From a virus, in IMG/VR virus record IMGVR_UViG_3300027525_000018, positions 1 through 34,662 of that record: a stretch of DNA of 34,662 nucleotides; one strand, written 5' to 3'. The notes under the pieces are model-generated. The model was not told the DNA's origin and ran no database searches. It saw nothing but the letters and a program-made list of their open reading frames with translations. A program made the translations under genes and the position numbers. Position 1 is the first letter of the stretch; each line of letters opens with the position of its first letter. Below are positions 23,676 to 30,338 of this stretch, in pieces.

Positions 23676-23894
23676 CAGGTAAATGCTACCAGGTAAATGC
23701 TACCAGGTAAATGCTACCAGGTAAATGCTACCAGGTAAATGCTACCGGGTAAATGCTACCAGGTAAATGCTACCAGGTAAATGCTACCAGGTAAATGCTA
23801 CCAGGTAAATGCTACCAGGTAAATGCTACCAGGTAAATGCTACCAGGTAAATGCTACCAGGTAAATGCTACCAGGTAAATGCTACCAGGTAAAT
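23671..23894. repeat. Sixteen-copy tandem array of a 14-bp dyad unit
   Basis: GCTACCAGGTAAAT repeated 16 times without gaps (224 bp). Each unit contains the dyad TACC-A-GGTA. Fifteen units are identical; unit 6 (23741-23754) has G for A at the unpaired centre of the dyad, so the symmetry is kept. The unit length is not a multiple of three, and no ORF uses it. Most likely a protein-binding array (iteron-like), either for replication initiation or for a repressor. Confidence 0.9.
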
Positions 23895-24131
23895 GATTAT
23901 GCATAAATGAATAATACTTCACGCTCCACCTACTTCTCTCACCACCAATACCAATGCATAAGAACCTTAGGTTTAAGCCTTTAGTTAGTCTTAATTACTT
24001 ATATTCATTTTAAGCCATATAACATTGTATCTAAAGCGTTTTCTGTTCTTATTGGTATCTATGTATTAAAACTTTTTTTGCGTTGAAATTAAGTTCAGGG
24101 CAACGTGTACCCTACTGTGTGTTTTTGTCTA

Positions 24132-24152
24132 TTGTCTTCTACACGACATTTA
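24132..24152 (+). promoter_or_regulatory. Right-arm dyad element, copy 1
   Basis: TTGTC, 8 nt, GACATTTA; a GTCAGGAAC follows at 24168-24176. Same layout as the copies at 25293, 27124 and 27774. Confidence 0.5.
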
Positions 24153-24296
24153 CTATTTGTATTATACGTCAGGAACGTTATCTTACGTGCGTGATACCTT
24201 ATTACTATAATATGCAACAACGTACACACGTAGCCATTTAGCTTGGTTTATTTCTAACGTGTTGACAATCAGCTACTTACAAGGCTATTTTCACTT

Positions 24297-24318
24297 TTGT
24301 CATCTAGCCGACACTTTA
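24297..24318 (+). promoter_or_regulatory. Right-arm dyad element, copy 2
   Basis: TTGTC, ATCTAGCC, GACACTTTA, 84 nt before the first right-arm ATG. No TCAGGAAC follows, so this copy is partial. Confidence 0.45.
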
Positions 24319-24401
24319 CGTAAAACCTAATACCGAACATTGCTCTCAGAAACAAACGGGGTGACCCAATAAACTTAACATCTAAAACAAAAACAAAAAT
24401 C

Positions 24402-24974
24402 ATGGAAAAGCAAATCAACCTTACCTGTAAACGTTCCGAACGAACAATCGAATTAGTTGACTGGAATGAAGTTATAACCGTCAAGGGATACGAAGTTTAC
24501 AATGGCGATAAGCCAATATGTTTCATAAGCAAAGATGATTCACTTGGCGAATGGAATGCAAATAGCTTTTACAAGTTTGAAAACTGCGAAGGTCTTACTG
24601 GTGGTTTGACTAAAAAAGAAGTACTCGAAAATATCGAACGGCTACTGCTGAAAGGTACATTGTACCTAAATTGGGATGAGAGAAATTATATAAACGATTC
24701 TAACGATTACGCCAAGGAAGTTACTGAACTGGAAGCGAACGAAAAAGAAACCAAATCTGATGAGGCTTGTAAGTTGTTTAACGAACTGGACGATGATGGC
24801 TTGGTCTACACTAATCATTACGACACGGCTCTTTGCCAAAAGCAGAACGTCCAGTACCATTGGGACGAAGATTTGAGCATTGGAGATATTGATACGGTAA
24901 TCGAATACTTCAAAACTCTGAAGCAATTGATTAAACTGGAGCGAAAAGTTAACAAGTTAGCTATATTCGGATAA
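24402..24974 (+). CDS. Unknown acidic protein, 190 aa, first right-arm gene
   Basis: Starts MEKQINLTCKRSERTIELVD after AAAACAAAAACAAAAATC. The N-terminal half is beta-rich, with strands like VITVKGYEVYNG and PICFISKDD. A Glu/Lys-rich linker (about 105-122) leads to a C-terminal helical part with an acidic HWDEDLSIGDIDTVIEYFKT segment. No motif is recognised. As the gene nearest the control region it may be expressed first. Confidence 0.65.
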   Translation: MEKQINLTCKRSERTIELVDWNEVITVKGYEVYNGDKPICFISKDDSLGEWNANSFYKFENCEGLTGGLTKKEVLENIERLLLKGTLYLNWDERNYINDSNDYAKEVTELEANEKETKSDEACKLFNELDDDGLVYTNHYDTALCQKQNVQYHWDEDLSIGDIDTVIEYFKTLKQLIKLERKVNKLAIFG

Positions 24975-24985
24975 GATATAAACAC

Positions 24986-25007
24986 GGAAGGGGCAATTGC
25001 TCCTTCC
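24986..25007 (+). other. 9-bp hairpin between genes
   Basis: GGAAGGGGC-AATT-GCTCCTTCC, one G-U pair, 12 nt after a stop codon and followed by the A-rich leader of the next gene. No U-tract, so probably an mRNA stability or processing element, not a terminator. Confidence 0.6.
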
Positions 25008-25024
25008 ACTAAAACAAAAACAAA

Positions 25025-25288
25025 ATGAAAACAATAAAAGATTTATTTCAATTAGTAGCTGATGCAGTAGCCGAGGATAAACTACGTGCTGAGTACGAAA
25101 GAAAAGGAAGGTGGTTCATCGATTTTAGTGGACACGTAAACGGGCTATCAATTAGATATTACCGAACTGGTTGGAATGCAGACAAAAATGTAGCTGATGA
25201 CCGTAATAGTGCAGATTACTGCAATGTTTATCTAACTACAGACGGTGTACAGGAAGCATATTGGTTTATCAATAACAGATTAAAGTAA
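25025..25288 (+). CDS. Unknown protein, 87 aa
   Basis: Starts MKTIKDLFQLVADAVAEDKL: a helix, then strands rich in Tyr and Trp (WFIDFSGHVNGLSIRYYRTG), then a helix ending QEAYWFINNRLK. The leader is AAAACAAAAACAAA directly before the ATG. No family recognised. Confidence 0.6.
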   Translation: MKTIKDLFQLVADAVAEDKLRAEYERKGRWFIDFSGHVNGLSIRYYRTGWNADKNVADDRNSADYCNVYLTTDGVQEAYWFINNRLK

Positions 25289-25292
25289 GTAA

Positions 25293-25325
25293 TTGTCATC
25301 TACATTACATTTTAGTATCAGGAAC
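25293..25325 (+). promoter_or_regulatory. Right-arm dyad element, copy 3, with TCAGGAAC
   Basis: TTGTCATCTACATTACATTT then TAGTATCAGGAAC. Dyad TGTCAT / ATTACA has one mismatch. It lies 45 nt before the next ATG (25370). Confidence 0.65.
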
Positions 25326-25369
25326 GTAACTACATTGCAAACGAATTAAGAAACACAAAACAAAACGAC

Positions 25370-25567
25370 ATGAACAAGCAAGACAAAATAGTATATAGAA
25401 CAATAGTACTACCTAGTGATGTAAAAGCAGGTGATGTAGTACAGATTAAATTTGAAATAGAAGGTGTTGTGTATGATTTATTTGACAACTCTATGGAAGA
25501 ATGTAAAGAAGAATTTGGATATGATTTATATGAAGAAATAGAAGCATTAAACCAAAACAAACACTAA
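25370..25567 (+). CDS. Small acidic protein, 65 aa
   Basis: Starts MNKQDKIVYRTIVLPSDVKA; strand-rich first half (VVQIKFEIEGVVYDLF) and an acidic helix (MEECKEEFGYDLYEEIEALN). Leader CACAAAACAAAACGAC. Unknown. Confidence 0.6.
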   Translation: MNKQDKIVYRTIVLPSDVKAGDVVQIKFEIEGVVYDLFDNSMEECKEEFGYDLYEEIEALNQNKH

Positions 25568-25586
25568 CACTTTAAACTTAGAACAA

Positions 25587-26033
25587 ATGAATTTAAGAAC
25601 ACTTAACACAGAATTACTTGAGAACGGTGGCTTCTCTTACAGTCTAACTTTCGGTAACGTATATGGATCGGATAACTATTCTGTAGCATTCCACAAGGCA
25701 ACTGAGAACGTATTCGAGAAGCTACCTACAGAATCCGATTACGAAGAGTACGTTAACAAGCACATTACACTACTTGCAAGGGAAGATTTCATTCTCGGTG
25801 GATGGGAACACGAAGGTAAATTCTACTTAGATGTGGCTCAACTGCTATCTAAGGACGAATACTCAAAAGGTAAGGCAATTAAGGTAGGTCAGGAACGTGA
25901 GCAGATTGCGATATTCGACCTTCAGATTGGCGAGGAGATTAAGTGCGTAGAAGATACAGACAAGTGCTACAAGTGCGGAAATACCGTAGCAGATGCATTT
26001 GAGTATTGCCCAAACTGTATGACACAACTTTAA
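25587..26033 (+). CDS. Unknown protein with C-terminal zinc ribbon, 148 aa
   Basis: Starts MNLRTLNTELLENGGFSYSL. The first 110 residues form a mixed alpha/beta domain (strands around FSYSLTFGNVYG and FILGGWEHEGKFYLDV). The end has a zinc-ribbon CYKCGNTVADAFEYCPNCM, four Cys in two CxxC pairs (residues about 128-145). The ribbon suggests contact with nucleic acid or a protein partner; the N-terminal domain is not recognised. Confidence 0.65.
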   Translation: MNLRTLNTELLENGGFSYSLTFGNVYGSDNYSVAFHKATENVFEKLPTESDYEEYVNKHITLLAREDFILGGWEHEGKFYLDVAQLLSKDEYSKGKAIKVGQEREQIAIFDLQIGEEIKCVEDTDKCYKCGNTVADAFEYCPNCMTQL

Positions 26034-26042
26034 TATGAACAA

Positions 26043-26064
26043 GGGTAGGGCTTCGGCTCTACCC
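26043..26064 (+). other. UUCG-type hairpin between genes
   Basis: GGGTAGGGC-TTCG-GCTCTACCC, 9-bp stem (one G-U pair) capped by the very stable C(UUCG)G tetraloop, 9 nt after the zinc-ribbon gene. No U-tract. Same layout as 24986-25007: hairpin, ACTAAAA, A-rich leader. Confidence 0.65.
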
Positions 26065-26106
26065 ACTAAAAAAACAAATCAAAATAAACTAAAACAAATA
26101 GAAGTT

Positions 26107-26394
26107 ATGAGCAAAACAATAGACGAAATAAGAGAATACTGTATCCAATTAGACTTGGAGAATGTCAAGTCAGGAGACAAGAGTATTGGAACGTACCGAA
26201 AAGGTACTGAGTCAATCATCTTCGAGAATGAAAAAGAAGTACGGCTCTTCTACTGGGATATCAGTACACTTAAATTACTGACCATTTATTCCGAATACAA
26301 CGGATTGGAATGCTACAAATATGACGAACCTATCGATTACGCAAATACGTACTCAATCGACATATTAGAAATCATTGAAGCATTGAAAGCCTAA
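26107..26394 (+). CDS. Unknown acidic protein, 95 aa
   Basis: Start set at ATG 26107 (MSKTIDEIREYCIQLDLENV); the frame extends back through the hairpin to 26035, which is unlikely. Helix first, then strands (SIIFENEKEVRLFYW, LLTIYSEYNG), then a helix ending ILEIIEALKA. No family recognised. Confidence 0.6.
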   Translation: MSKTIDEIREYCIQLDLENVKSGDKSIGTYRKGTESIIFENEKEVRLFYWDISTLKLLTIYSEYNGLECYKYDEPIDYANTYSIDILEIIEALKA

Positions 26395-26417
26395 CCATAA
26401 TCCTTAATCACTAAGCT

Positions 26418-26660
26418 ATGCTGAACGTCCACACAATCACTATTCAAGACGGAAATTATTACTCACTTAAAACTCTTGAGTATATGTATCCACAGTCAAG
26501 AATTAAGCTAGAATACAAGATTGGTGGAGGTTCAAGAGTAGAACACTACATCTACGTTTGGTATAATGACGAAGGGATGCGAGTATACAAGTCCAAGAAT
26601 GACTTGGCAAAGCCAGTAATTGAATTTTTAAATCGAACCTATAGAATACAGAAAGCATGA
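26418..26660 (+). CDS. Unknown Tyr-rich protein, 80 aa
   Basis: Starts MLNVHTITIQDGNYYSLKTL; predicted beta strands (RIKLEYKIGGG, HYIYVWYNDEG) and a C-terminal helix. A-poor leader compared with its neighbours. Unknown. Confidence 0.55.
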   Translation: MLNVHTITIQDGNYYSLKTLEYMYPQSRIKLEYKIGGGSRVEHYIYVWYNDEGMRVYKSKNDLAKPVIEFLNRTYRIQKA

Positions 26661-26684
26661 GTATCTACACAAAAACAAAACGAA

Positions 26685-26882
26685 ATGAAAAAGACTACAT
26701 TCAAATTTGAAACAACGGACAACAATGGAAAGGTACGTGAACACGTACTGAACGAAAGGTACGGTCTGAAACGACCACAATGCACAAGCGAATGGGCTTT
26801 GCTAAAAGGAATGCTTGACGGTCAAATTGATATAGACCACGAACTAAAGGTAACATCAATAACTTGGGATAATAACAAATGA
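26685..26882 (+). CDS. Small basic protein, 65 aa
   Basis: Starts MKKTTFKFETTDNNGKVREH; two short strands and a helix, ending IDHELKVTSITWDNNK. Leader ACAAAAACAAAACGAA. Its stop overlaps the next ATG as ATGA. Confidence 0.6.
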   Translation: MKKTTFKFETTDNNGKVREHVLNERYGLKRPQCTSEWALLKGMLDGQIDIDHELKVTSITWDNNK

Positions 26883-26968
26883 GAACATTAGAAAGGCATT
26901 CAGATACAATCTACGCAGTACTTACGGTAGTATTAATAGCCATAGTAACACTTAACATTAAACTTTAA
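26879..26968 (+). CDS. 29-aa single-span membrane peptide
   Basis: MRTLERHSDTIYAVLTVVLI, then AIVTLNIKL. One hydrophobic span (about 11-27) with a polar, positively charged N-terminus, so likely N-in. It overlaps the upstream stop by 4 nt. Small and easily missed by gene finders. Confidence 0.6.
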   Translation: MRTLERHSDTIYAVLTVVLIAIVTLNIKL

Positions 26969-26973
26969 CGAAT

Positions 26974-27123
26974 ATGAATTACGAAATAGATATTAAGACC
27001 AGGAGAGGTAGCTACAAGACGTACAAGATTACCTTCAACGGGGATGCGCACTACAATAATTGGTGCAATCTAATGGAGCAAAAGTATGGACACAAGATAA
27101 TAGGAGAGAGAGAAATTAAGTAA
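26974..27123 (+). CDS. Small basic protein, 49 aa
   Basis: MNYEIDIKTRRGSYKTYKIT, then FNGDAHYNNWCNLMEQKYGH and a short charged end. Strand-strand-helix pattern, positively charged. Its TAA is directly followed by the TTGTC of dyad copy 4. Unknown. Confidence 0.6.
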   Translation: MNYEIDIKTRRGSYKTYKITFNGDAHYNNWCNLMEQKYGHKIIGEREIK

Positions 27124-27158
27124 TTGTCATTTGGATGACATTTTAATAGGACAGGAAC
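27124..27158 (+). promoter_or_regulatory. Right-arm dyad element, copy 4 (perfect dyad)
   Basis: TGTCAT-TTGG-ATGACA is a perfect 6-bp dyad, followed by TTTTAATAGGACAGGAAC. Located 37 nt before the next ATG (27195). Confidence 0.7.
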
Positions 27159-27194
27159 ACAGACATTTGAATAAACAACTAAAACAAAAACAAA

Positions 27195-27398
27195 ATGATT
27201 TACGAAACAATTGAAAACGGACGTAGCTTCTCAGGAGAAGTGTACAATTCAGAAGCACCAAGTGCTATAGTATTAGAGGGGCTAGAGTGCGAAGCTATTA
27301 GCTTCAGCAAGGTAAGAAAGGAGTTGAATAAGGAGTTCAAGTTCTGTAGCCACAAGGTATTGGTCGAGTACCTAAGTAATTTAAATAACGAATATTAA
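27195..27398 (+). CDS. Small unknown protein, 67 aa
   Basis: Starts MIYETIENGRSFSGEVYNSE; strands around FSGEVYN and SAIVLEGLECEAIS, then a Lys-rich helix and a polar end. Leader AAAACAAAAACAAA right before the ATG. A GACAGGAAC lies 3 nt after its stop. Confidence 0.6.
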   Translation: MIYETIENGRSFSGEVYNSEAPSAIVLEGLECEAISFSKVRKELNKEFKFCSHKVLVEYLSNLNNEY

Positions 27399-27465
27399 GA
27401 GACAGGAACGATGACAAAGTCAGAACGAATCTAAAAGAAAACATAAACACAATAGCAGAACAATT

Positions 27466-27768
27466 ATGAGAACATTTGAAGACAAAATTATCAGACAGAA
27501 AATTACTTCCCGTGGAGGTGGCGTAGAGATTGACCTACAGGAGTTCGGACACAACGGTCAGATGACTGCATACCAAAACTACTTAGGCGGTGGAATGCTC
27601 GGAGGTATAGCGAGTGATTGCAACATCGATAATTGGAAGGAGGACGATGACCTTGTGGAGATTGCATACGAACTACGGAAGTATTTCCACGGTGTAACTA
27701 ATCCTGATGATAGTGTTGAAGGAACGTCCTTCGAGCAGAACCAAAAACTACCTATTAGTGCTTATTAA
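27466..27768 (+). CDS. Unknown Gly/Asp-rich protein, 100 aa
   Basis: Starts MRTFEDKIIRQKITSRGGGV; strand, then a Gly-rich turn (YLGGGMLGGIASD, about 38-50), then an acidic helix (EDDDLVEIAYELRKYF). No motif recognised. Confidence 0.6.
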   Translation: MRTFEDKIIRQKITSRGGGVEIDLQEFGHNGQMTAYQNYLGGGMLGGIASDCNIDNWKEDDDLVEIAYELRKYFHGVTNPDDSVEGTSFEQNQKLPISAY

Positions 27769-27773
27769 CGTAT

Positions 27774-27806
27774 TTGTCAGGTAGATGACATTTTAGTGTC
27801 AGGAAC
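27774..27806 (+). promoter_or_regulatory. Right-arm dyad element, copy 5
   Basis: TTGTCAGGTAGATGACATTT then TAGTGTCAGGAAC. TGTCA / TGACA dyad arms. Located 58 nt before the next ATG (27864). Confidence 0.65.
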
Positions 27807-27863
27807 ACAACTACTTTAGCTAACGAATTAAAACAACAAACAATAACAACTAAAAACAAAACA

Positions 27864-28046
27864 ATGCAAACGACAGAACTAATTTCAGAACGCAAGACAG
27901 AATTGAAGCACAAGGGTAAGACCGTTTACGAGGTGGTACGAAAGTACTGCAAGAACGGATGGCTTCACAAGGTAGCCACCATTACAGATCTATGTACTGT
28001 ATATGATAAGGAAGGAGTAAGATGCTACCGTAAAGTTTACTTTTAA
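27864..28046 (+). CDS. Small basic protein, 60 aa
   Basis: Starts MQTTELISERKTELKHKGKT; strands and Lys/Arg-rich turns, three Cys, ending CYRKVYF. Leader ACTAAAAACAAAACA. GTCAGGAAC at 28049-28057 follows its stop. Unknown. Confidence 0.55.
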   Translation: MQTTELISERKTELKHKGKTVYEVVRKYCKNGWLHKVATITDLCTVYDKEGVRCYRKVYF

Positions 28047-28080
28047 TAGTCAGGAACATTAACAACAAAAACAAGAAATA

Positions 28081-28371
28081 ATGGAAGATACAAACAGTTT
28101 GATTGCAGAATTTATGGGGTATGAAAGTTACGAGTACAGGGGTTACAGAATGTTTGTTTTTGAGGAGAATAACCATCGTACTCATGTAGACCTACACTAC
28201 CACAAATCATGGGATTGGCTGATGCCTGTGATAGATAGAATAAAAGAGATACGCAACTTACCTGATGACCATGACGAATCATTCTCATGGGTATGTAAGA
28301 CAAGCATCATTGAATCAGAGTATAATGCAGTAGTAGAATTTATTAAGCAACAAAACAAAAACAAGAAATAA
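28081..28371 (+). CDS. YHKSWDWLMPV-motif protein, paralogue A, 96 aa
   Basis: Opens MEDTNSLIAEFMGYESYEYR and later has LHYHKSWDWLMPVIDRIKEI, then a helix with a polar tail. I recall this W-D-W-L-M-P signature in many small Bacteroidota phage and prophage proteins of unknown function. It shares start, signature and end with the next gene, and the identical leader ACAAAAACAAGAAATA, so the two arose by tandem duplication. Its TAA overlaps the next ATG by one base. Confidence 0.7.
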   Translation: MEDTNSLIAEFMGYESYEYRGYRMFVFEENNHRTHVDLHYHKSWDWLMPVIDRIKEIRNLPDDHDESFSWVCKTSIIESEYNAVVEFIKQQNKNKK

Positions 28372-28727
28372 TGGAAGATACAAACAGATTGATTGCAGAA
28401 TTTATGGGGTATAAAGTAATGAAAGAAAATGACTTTCTAAACTACAATTACCCAAAAAACACTAACCTAGACAACATAATGATTGATGTTGCTATGACGT
28501 ACCACAAATCTTGGGATTGGCTGATGCCAGTAGTTGAGAAAATTGAAGGTTTAGCAATAGAAAAATACAATCCAATAAAAGTGGAAATCAACGGAACATC
28601 GACCTACATAAAAAAAGCTAGTGAACCTAGATTCAACATATCTAGAGCGTACTCAGTAAAGAGCAGAATACAGGCTACCCACAAAGCAGTAGTTGAGTTT
28701 ATTAAATGGTATAACGAAAACAAGTAG
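28371..28727 (+). CDS. YHKSWDWLMPV-motif protein, paralogue B, 118 aa
   Basis: Opens MEDTNRLIAEFMGYKVMKEN and carries YHKSWDWLMPVVEKIEGL, aligned with the previous protein. It differs by a longer loop before the signature and by an inserted basic segment after it, so the copies have diverged well beyond the signature. Helical C-terminus ends HKAVVEFIKWYNENK, also matched in copy A (NAVVEFIKQQ). Confidence 0.7.
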   Translation: MEDTNRLIAEFMGYKVMKENDFLNYNYPKNTNLDNIMIDVAMTYHKSWDWLMPVVEKIEGLAIEKYNPIKVEINGTSTYIKKASEPRFNISRAYSVKSRIQATHKAVVEFIKWYNENK

Positions 28728-28732
28728 AAAAC

Positions 28733-29026
28733 ATGGAAATAGATTTAGTATCAGGCAACGTCTACGGGATGGTAGACAATGGAGTTTTAATCTTCTGCGC
28801 CTTCATCGGCTTTGAGATTGACGTAGTAATTGCCAAGTGGTTCAATAGAGCCACCAACCCTTTCCTCTCAGCAGTAATAGGTGCGGCAATAGGCAACTGC
28901 ATAAGCGACTTCTTAGGGGCAATAGTTGACCCAAGTACCAGGTCGATGGCAGTAGGAATAACATTAGGGTGTGTGTATGCGCTTGTGTTGATTCCATTAT
29001 TCAACTTAGCATTCAAAAACAAATAA
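28733..29026 (+). CDS. Three-span membrane protein, 97 aa
   Basis: Starts MEIDLVSGNVYGMVDNGVLI. Hydrophobic stretches near 18-35, 45-62 and 72-92 predict three membrane spans, and the short C-terminus has Lys residues (FKNK). The middle span is Gly/Ala-rich (AVIGAAIGNCISDFLGA). No holin signature is certain; a small inner-membrane protein or holin-like protein is possible. The usual leader precedes it. Confidence 0.6.
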   Translation: MEIDLVSGNVYGMVDNGVLIFCAFIGFEIDVVIAKWFNRATNPFLSAVIGAAIGNCISDFLGAIVDPSTRSMAVGITLGCVYALVLIPLFNLAFKNK

Positions 29027-29051
29027 AAATAAACTAAAACAAATAGAAAGC

Positions 29052-29930
29052 ATGACAAAACAAGAAAGAGTATTTGAAACACTACAGTCAACGGGAACTA
29101 ATTGGACTGTATCTAAAGAACCACTAATCGCCACTAAGGTGACGGACGATGGAATCATTGAACTACCTACCGAAACATTCGGACTATTTAGGTCAGACAA
29201 TAATGGTTGGCTTGGGTCTGTCGGTAACCGATACGAGGCGATGCAGAACTTTGAGTTGGCAGACACGATGGTCGGCATACAAGATATGTTTGGCGGTGAC
29301 CTCAGAGGTGGCGAGATGCGAGATGGTAAAAAGATATACTACCAGTTATCTCTAAAAGATGAACACGTTGGCTCTGACACGCTGAAGAGACACATCACTT
29401 GCCTTAACTCTCACGATGGTACATCTTCGATAGGCTTCGGTAGTACCAACACGGTTATCAGTTGCTCTAACACTTTCCACAAGGCGATGAAAGACCTTAG
29501 TAAGTTCAGACATACATTGACTGCAAGTGATCGCTTGGCAATAGCGGTAGCCGAGTTTAAGAAAGCAATGGATGAGGACTCCAATCTTATGGAAACATTC
29601 AAACGCTTTAATGATGTGGTAATTGATAGGACAATACTTGAGCGTGTAATGGCTAATGTGTTTAATGTTGACATGAACACTAAGGAATCTCAGGTCGGTA
29701 CACGTAAGAAGAATCAGGTATCAGACTTTGAGAAGGCGTTAGAGCGTGAGACTTCCGAGAAGGGCGGCACACTATGGGGGCTGTTCAATGCGGTAACCTA
29801 CTACACTAACCACATGGAGAAGTCAGATGACCACCACCTAATGTTTGGTGGAGGATACAAGAAGAACCTTACTGCCTTTAACATCATAGAGAAGTACGAG
29901 AGTGATAAGAGGGTATTAGTACACGCTTAA
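29052..29930 (+). CDS. DUF932-family protein
   Basis: 292 aa. Recognised from the conserved opening pattern (WTVSKEPLIATK..., NGWLGSVGNRYEAMQNFEL) and the central ISCSNTFHKAMKDLSKFRHT with the downstream helices, typical of the DUF932 / phage-plasmid-like protein family. These proteins are common on phages and plasmids, their role unknown, with a suspected link to DNA replication or exclusion. It is the largest gene of the right arm's middle part and follows a CTAAAACAAATAGAAAGC leader. Confidence 0.75.
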   Translation: MTKQERVFETLQSTGTNWTVSKEPLIATKVTDDGIIELPTETFGLFRSDNNGWLGSVGNRYEAMQNFELADTMVGIQDMFGGDLRGGEMRDGKKIYYQLSLKDEHVGSDTLKRHITCLNSHDGTSSIGFGSTNTVISCSNTFHKAMKDLSKFRHTLTASDRLAIAVAEFKKAMDEDSNLMETFKRFNDVVIDRTILERVMANVFNVDMNTKESQVGTRKKNQVSDFEKALERETSEKGGTLWGLFNAVTYYTNHMEKSDDHHLMFGGGYKKNLTAFNIIEKYESDKRVLVHA

Positions 29931-30007
29931 TTACTATATGGGGAGAAGCATCCTACACTTCATTTTTATATGTCAGGAACAATAACAACTAAAAACAAAT
30001 AGAAAGC

Positions 30008-30241
30008 ATGAAAGACTTAACAACGCAAGAATTAAAGGACGAACTAACAAGCAGAGGGTACTATACTGAAAACCTGTGGCACATTGACGATGTGAAAGGT
30101 AGGTTTGAAGCTACAAACGATCAGGCTCAAGATGTACTTGATGAAGTGTTACAAGGAGAATGGATAATAGGTCAAATATTTGAATCTATAGATGACTGTG
30201 CAGATGAATATAAACTAAAGGAAATAAATGAAACCGATTGA
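30008..30241 (+). CDS. Small acidic protein, 77 aa
   Basis: Starts MKDLTTQELKDELTSRGYYT; N-terminal helix with a SAP-like Leu/Lys pattern (KDELTSRGY), then a loop and an acidic helix (ATNDQAQDVLDEVLQGEW). Leader ACTAAAAACAAATAGAAAGC; GTCAGGAAC at 29972-29980 lies 28 nt upstream. Unknown. Confidence 0.6.
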   Translation: MKDLTTQELKDELTSRGYYTENLWHIDDVKGRFEATNDQAQDVLDEVLQGEWIIGQIFESIDDCADEYKLKEINETD

Positions 30242-30338
30242 GTATATAACACTTGCCCTATACGTGGTAGCGTTCAGGGTAGTAGATAAGATAGAAGAAT
30301 ATAAACAACGAAAAGTAACAGAAAAATGGAACAACTAA
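30228..30338 (+). CDS. 36-aa peptide with hydrophobic N-terminal helix
   Basis: MKPIEYITLALYVVAFRVVD, then a charged helix KIEEYKQRKVTEKWNN. One short hydrophobic span followed by a cytoplasmic-type charged tail. Overlaps the upstream gene by 14 nt and the next by 13 nt, so likely translated in a coupled chain. Confidence 0.55.
   Translation: MKPIEYITLALYVVAFRVVDKIEEYKQRKVTEKWNN

Larger units (their letters stand above)
23355..24401. other. 1-kb gene-free control / candidate origin region
   Basis: No credible gene on either strand between divergent operons. It holds a G-rich stretch (23432-23472), an AT-rich segment with the palindrome GAATCGATTC (23489-23498), a C6...G4TG5 run pair (23518-23543), a 38-nt imperfect palindrome (23638-23675), the 16-unit array (23671-23894), the palindrome TTATGCATAA (23897-23906), and two copies of the right-arm dyad element (24132-24152, 24297-24318). 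This is the usual make-up of a replication origin or major switch region; no origin function is proven. Confidence 0.6.

Noticed and set aside
23671-23894. CRISPR array
   Set aside because: Units abut directly with no variable spacers, and no cas gene is near.
24269-24484. Minus-strand ORF over the start of the first right-arm gene
   Set aside because: Shadow of the 190-aa gene, no leader, crosses the dyad element.
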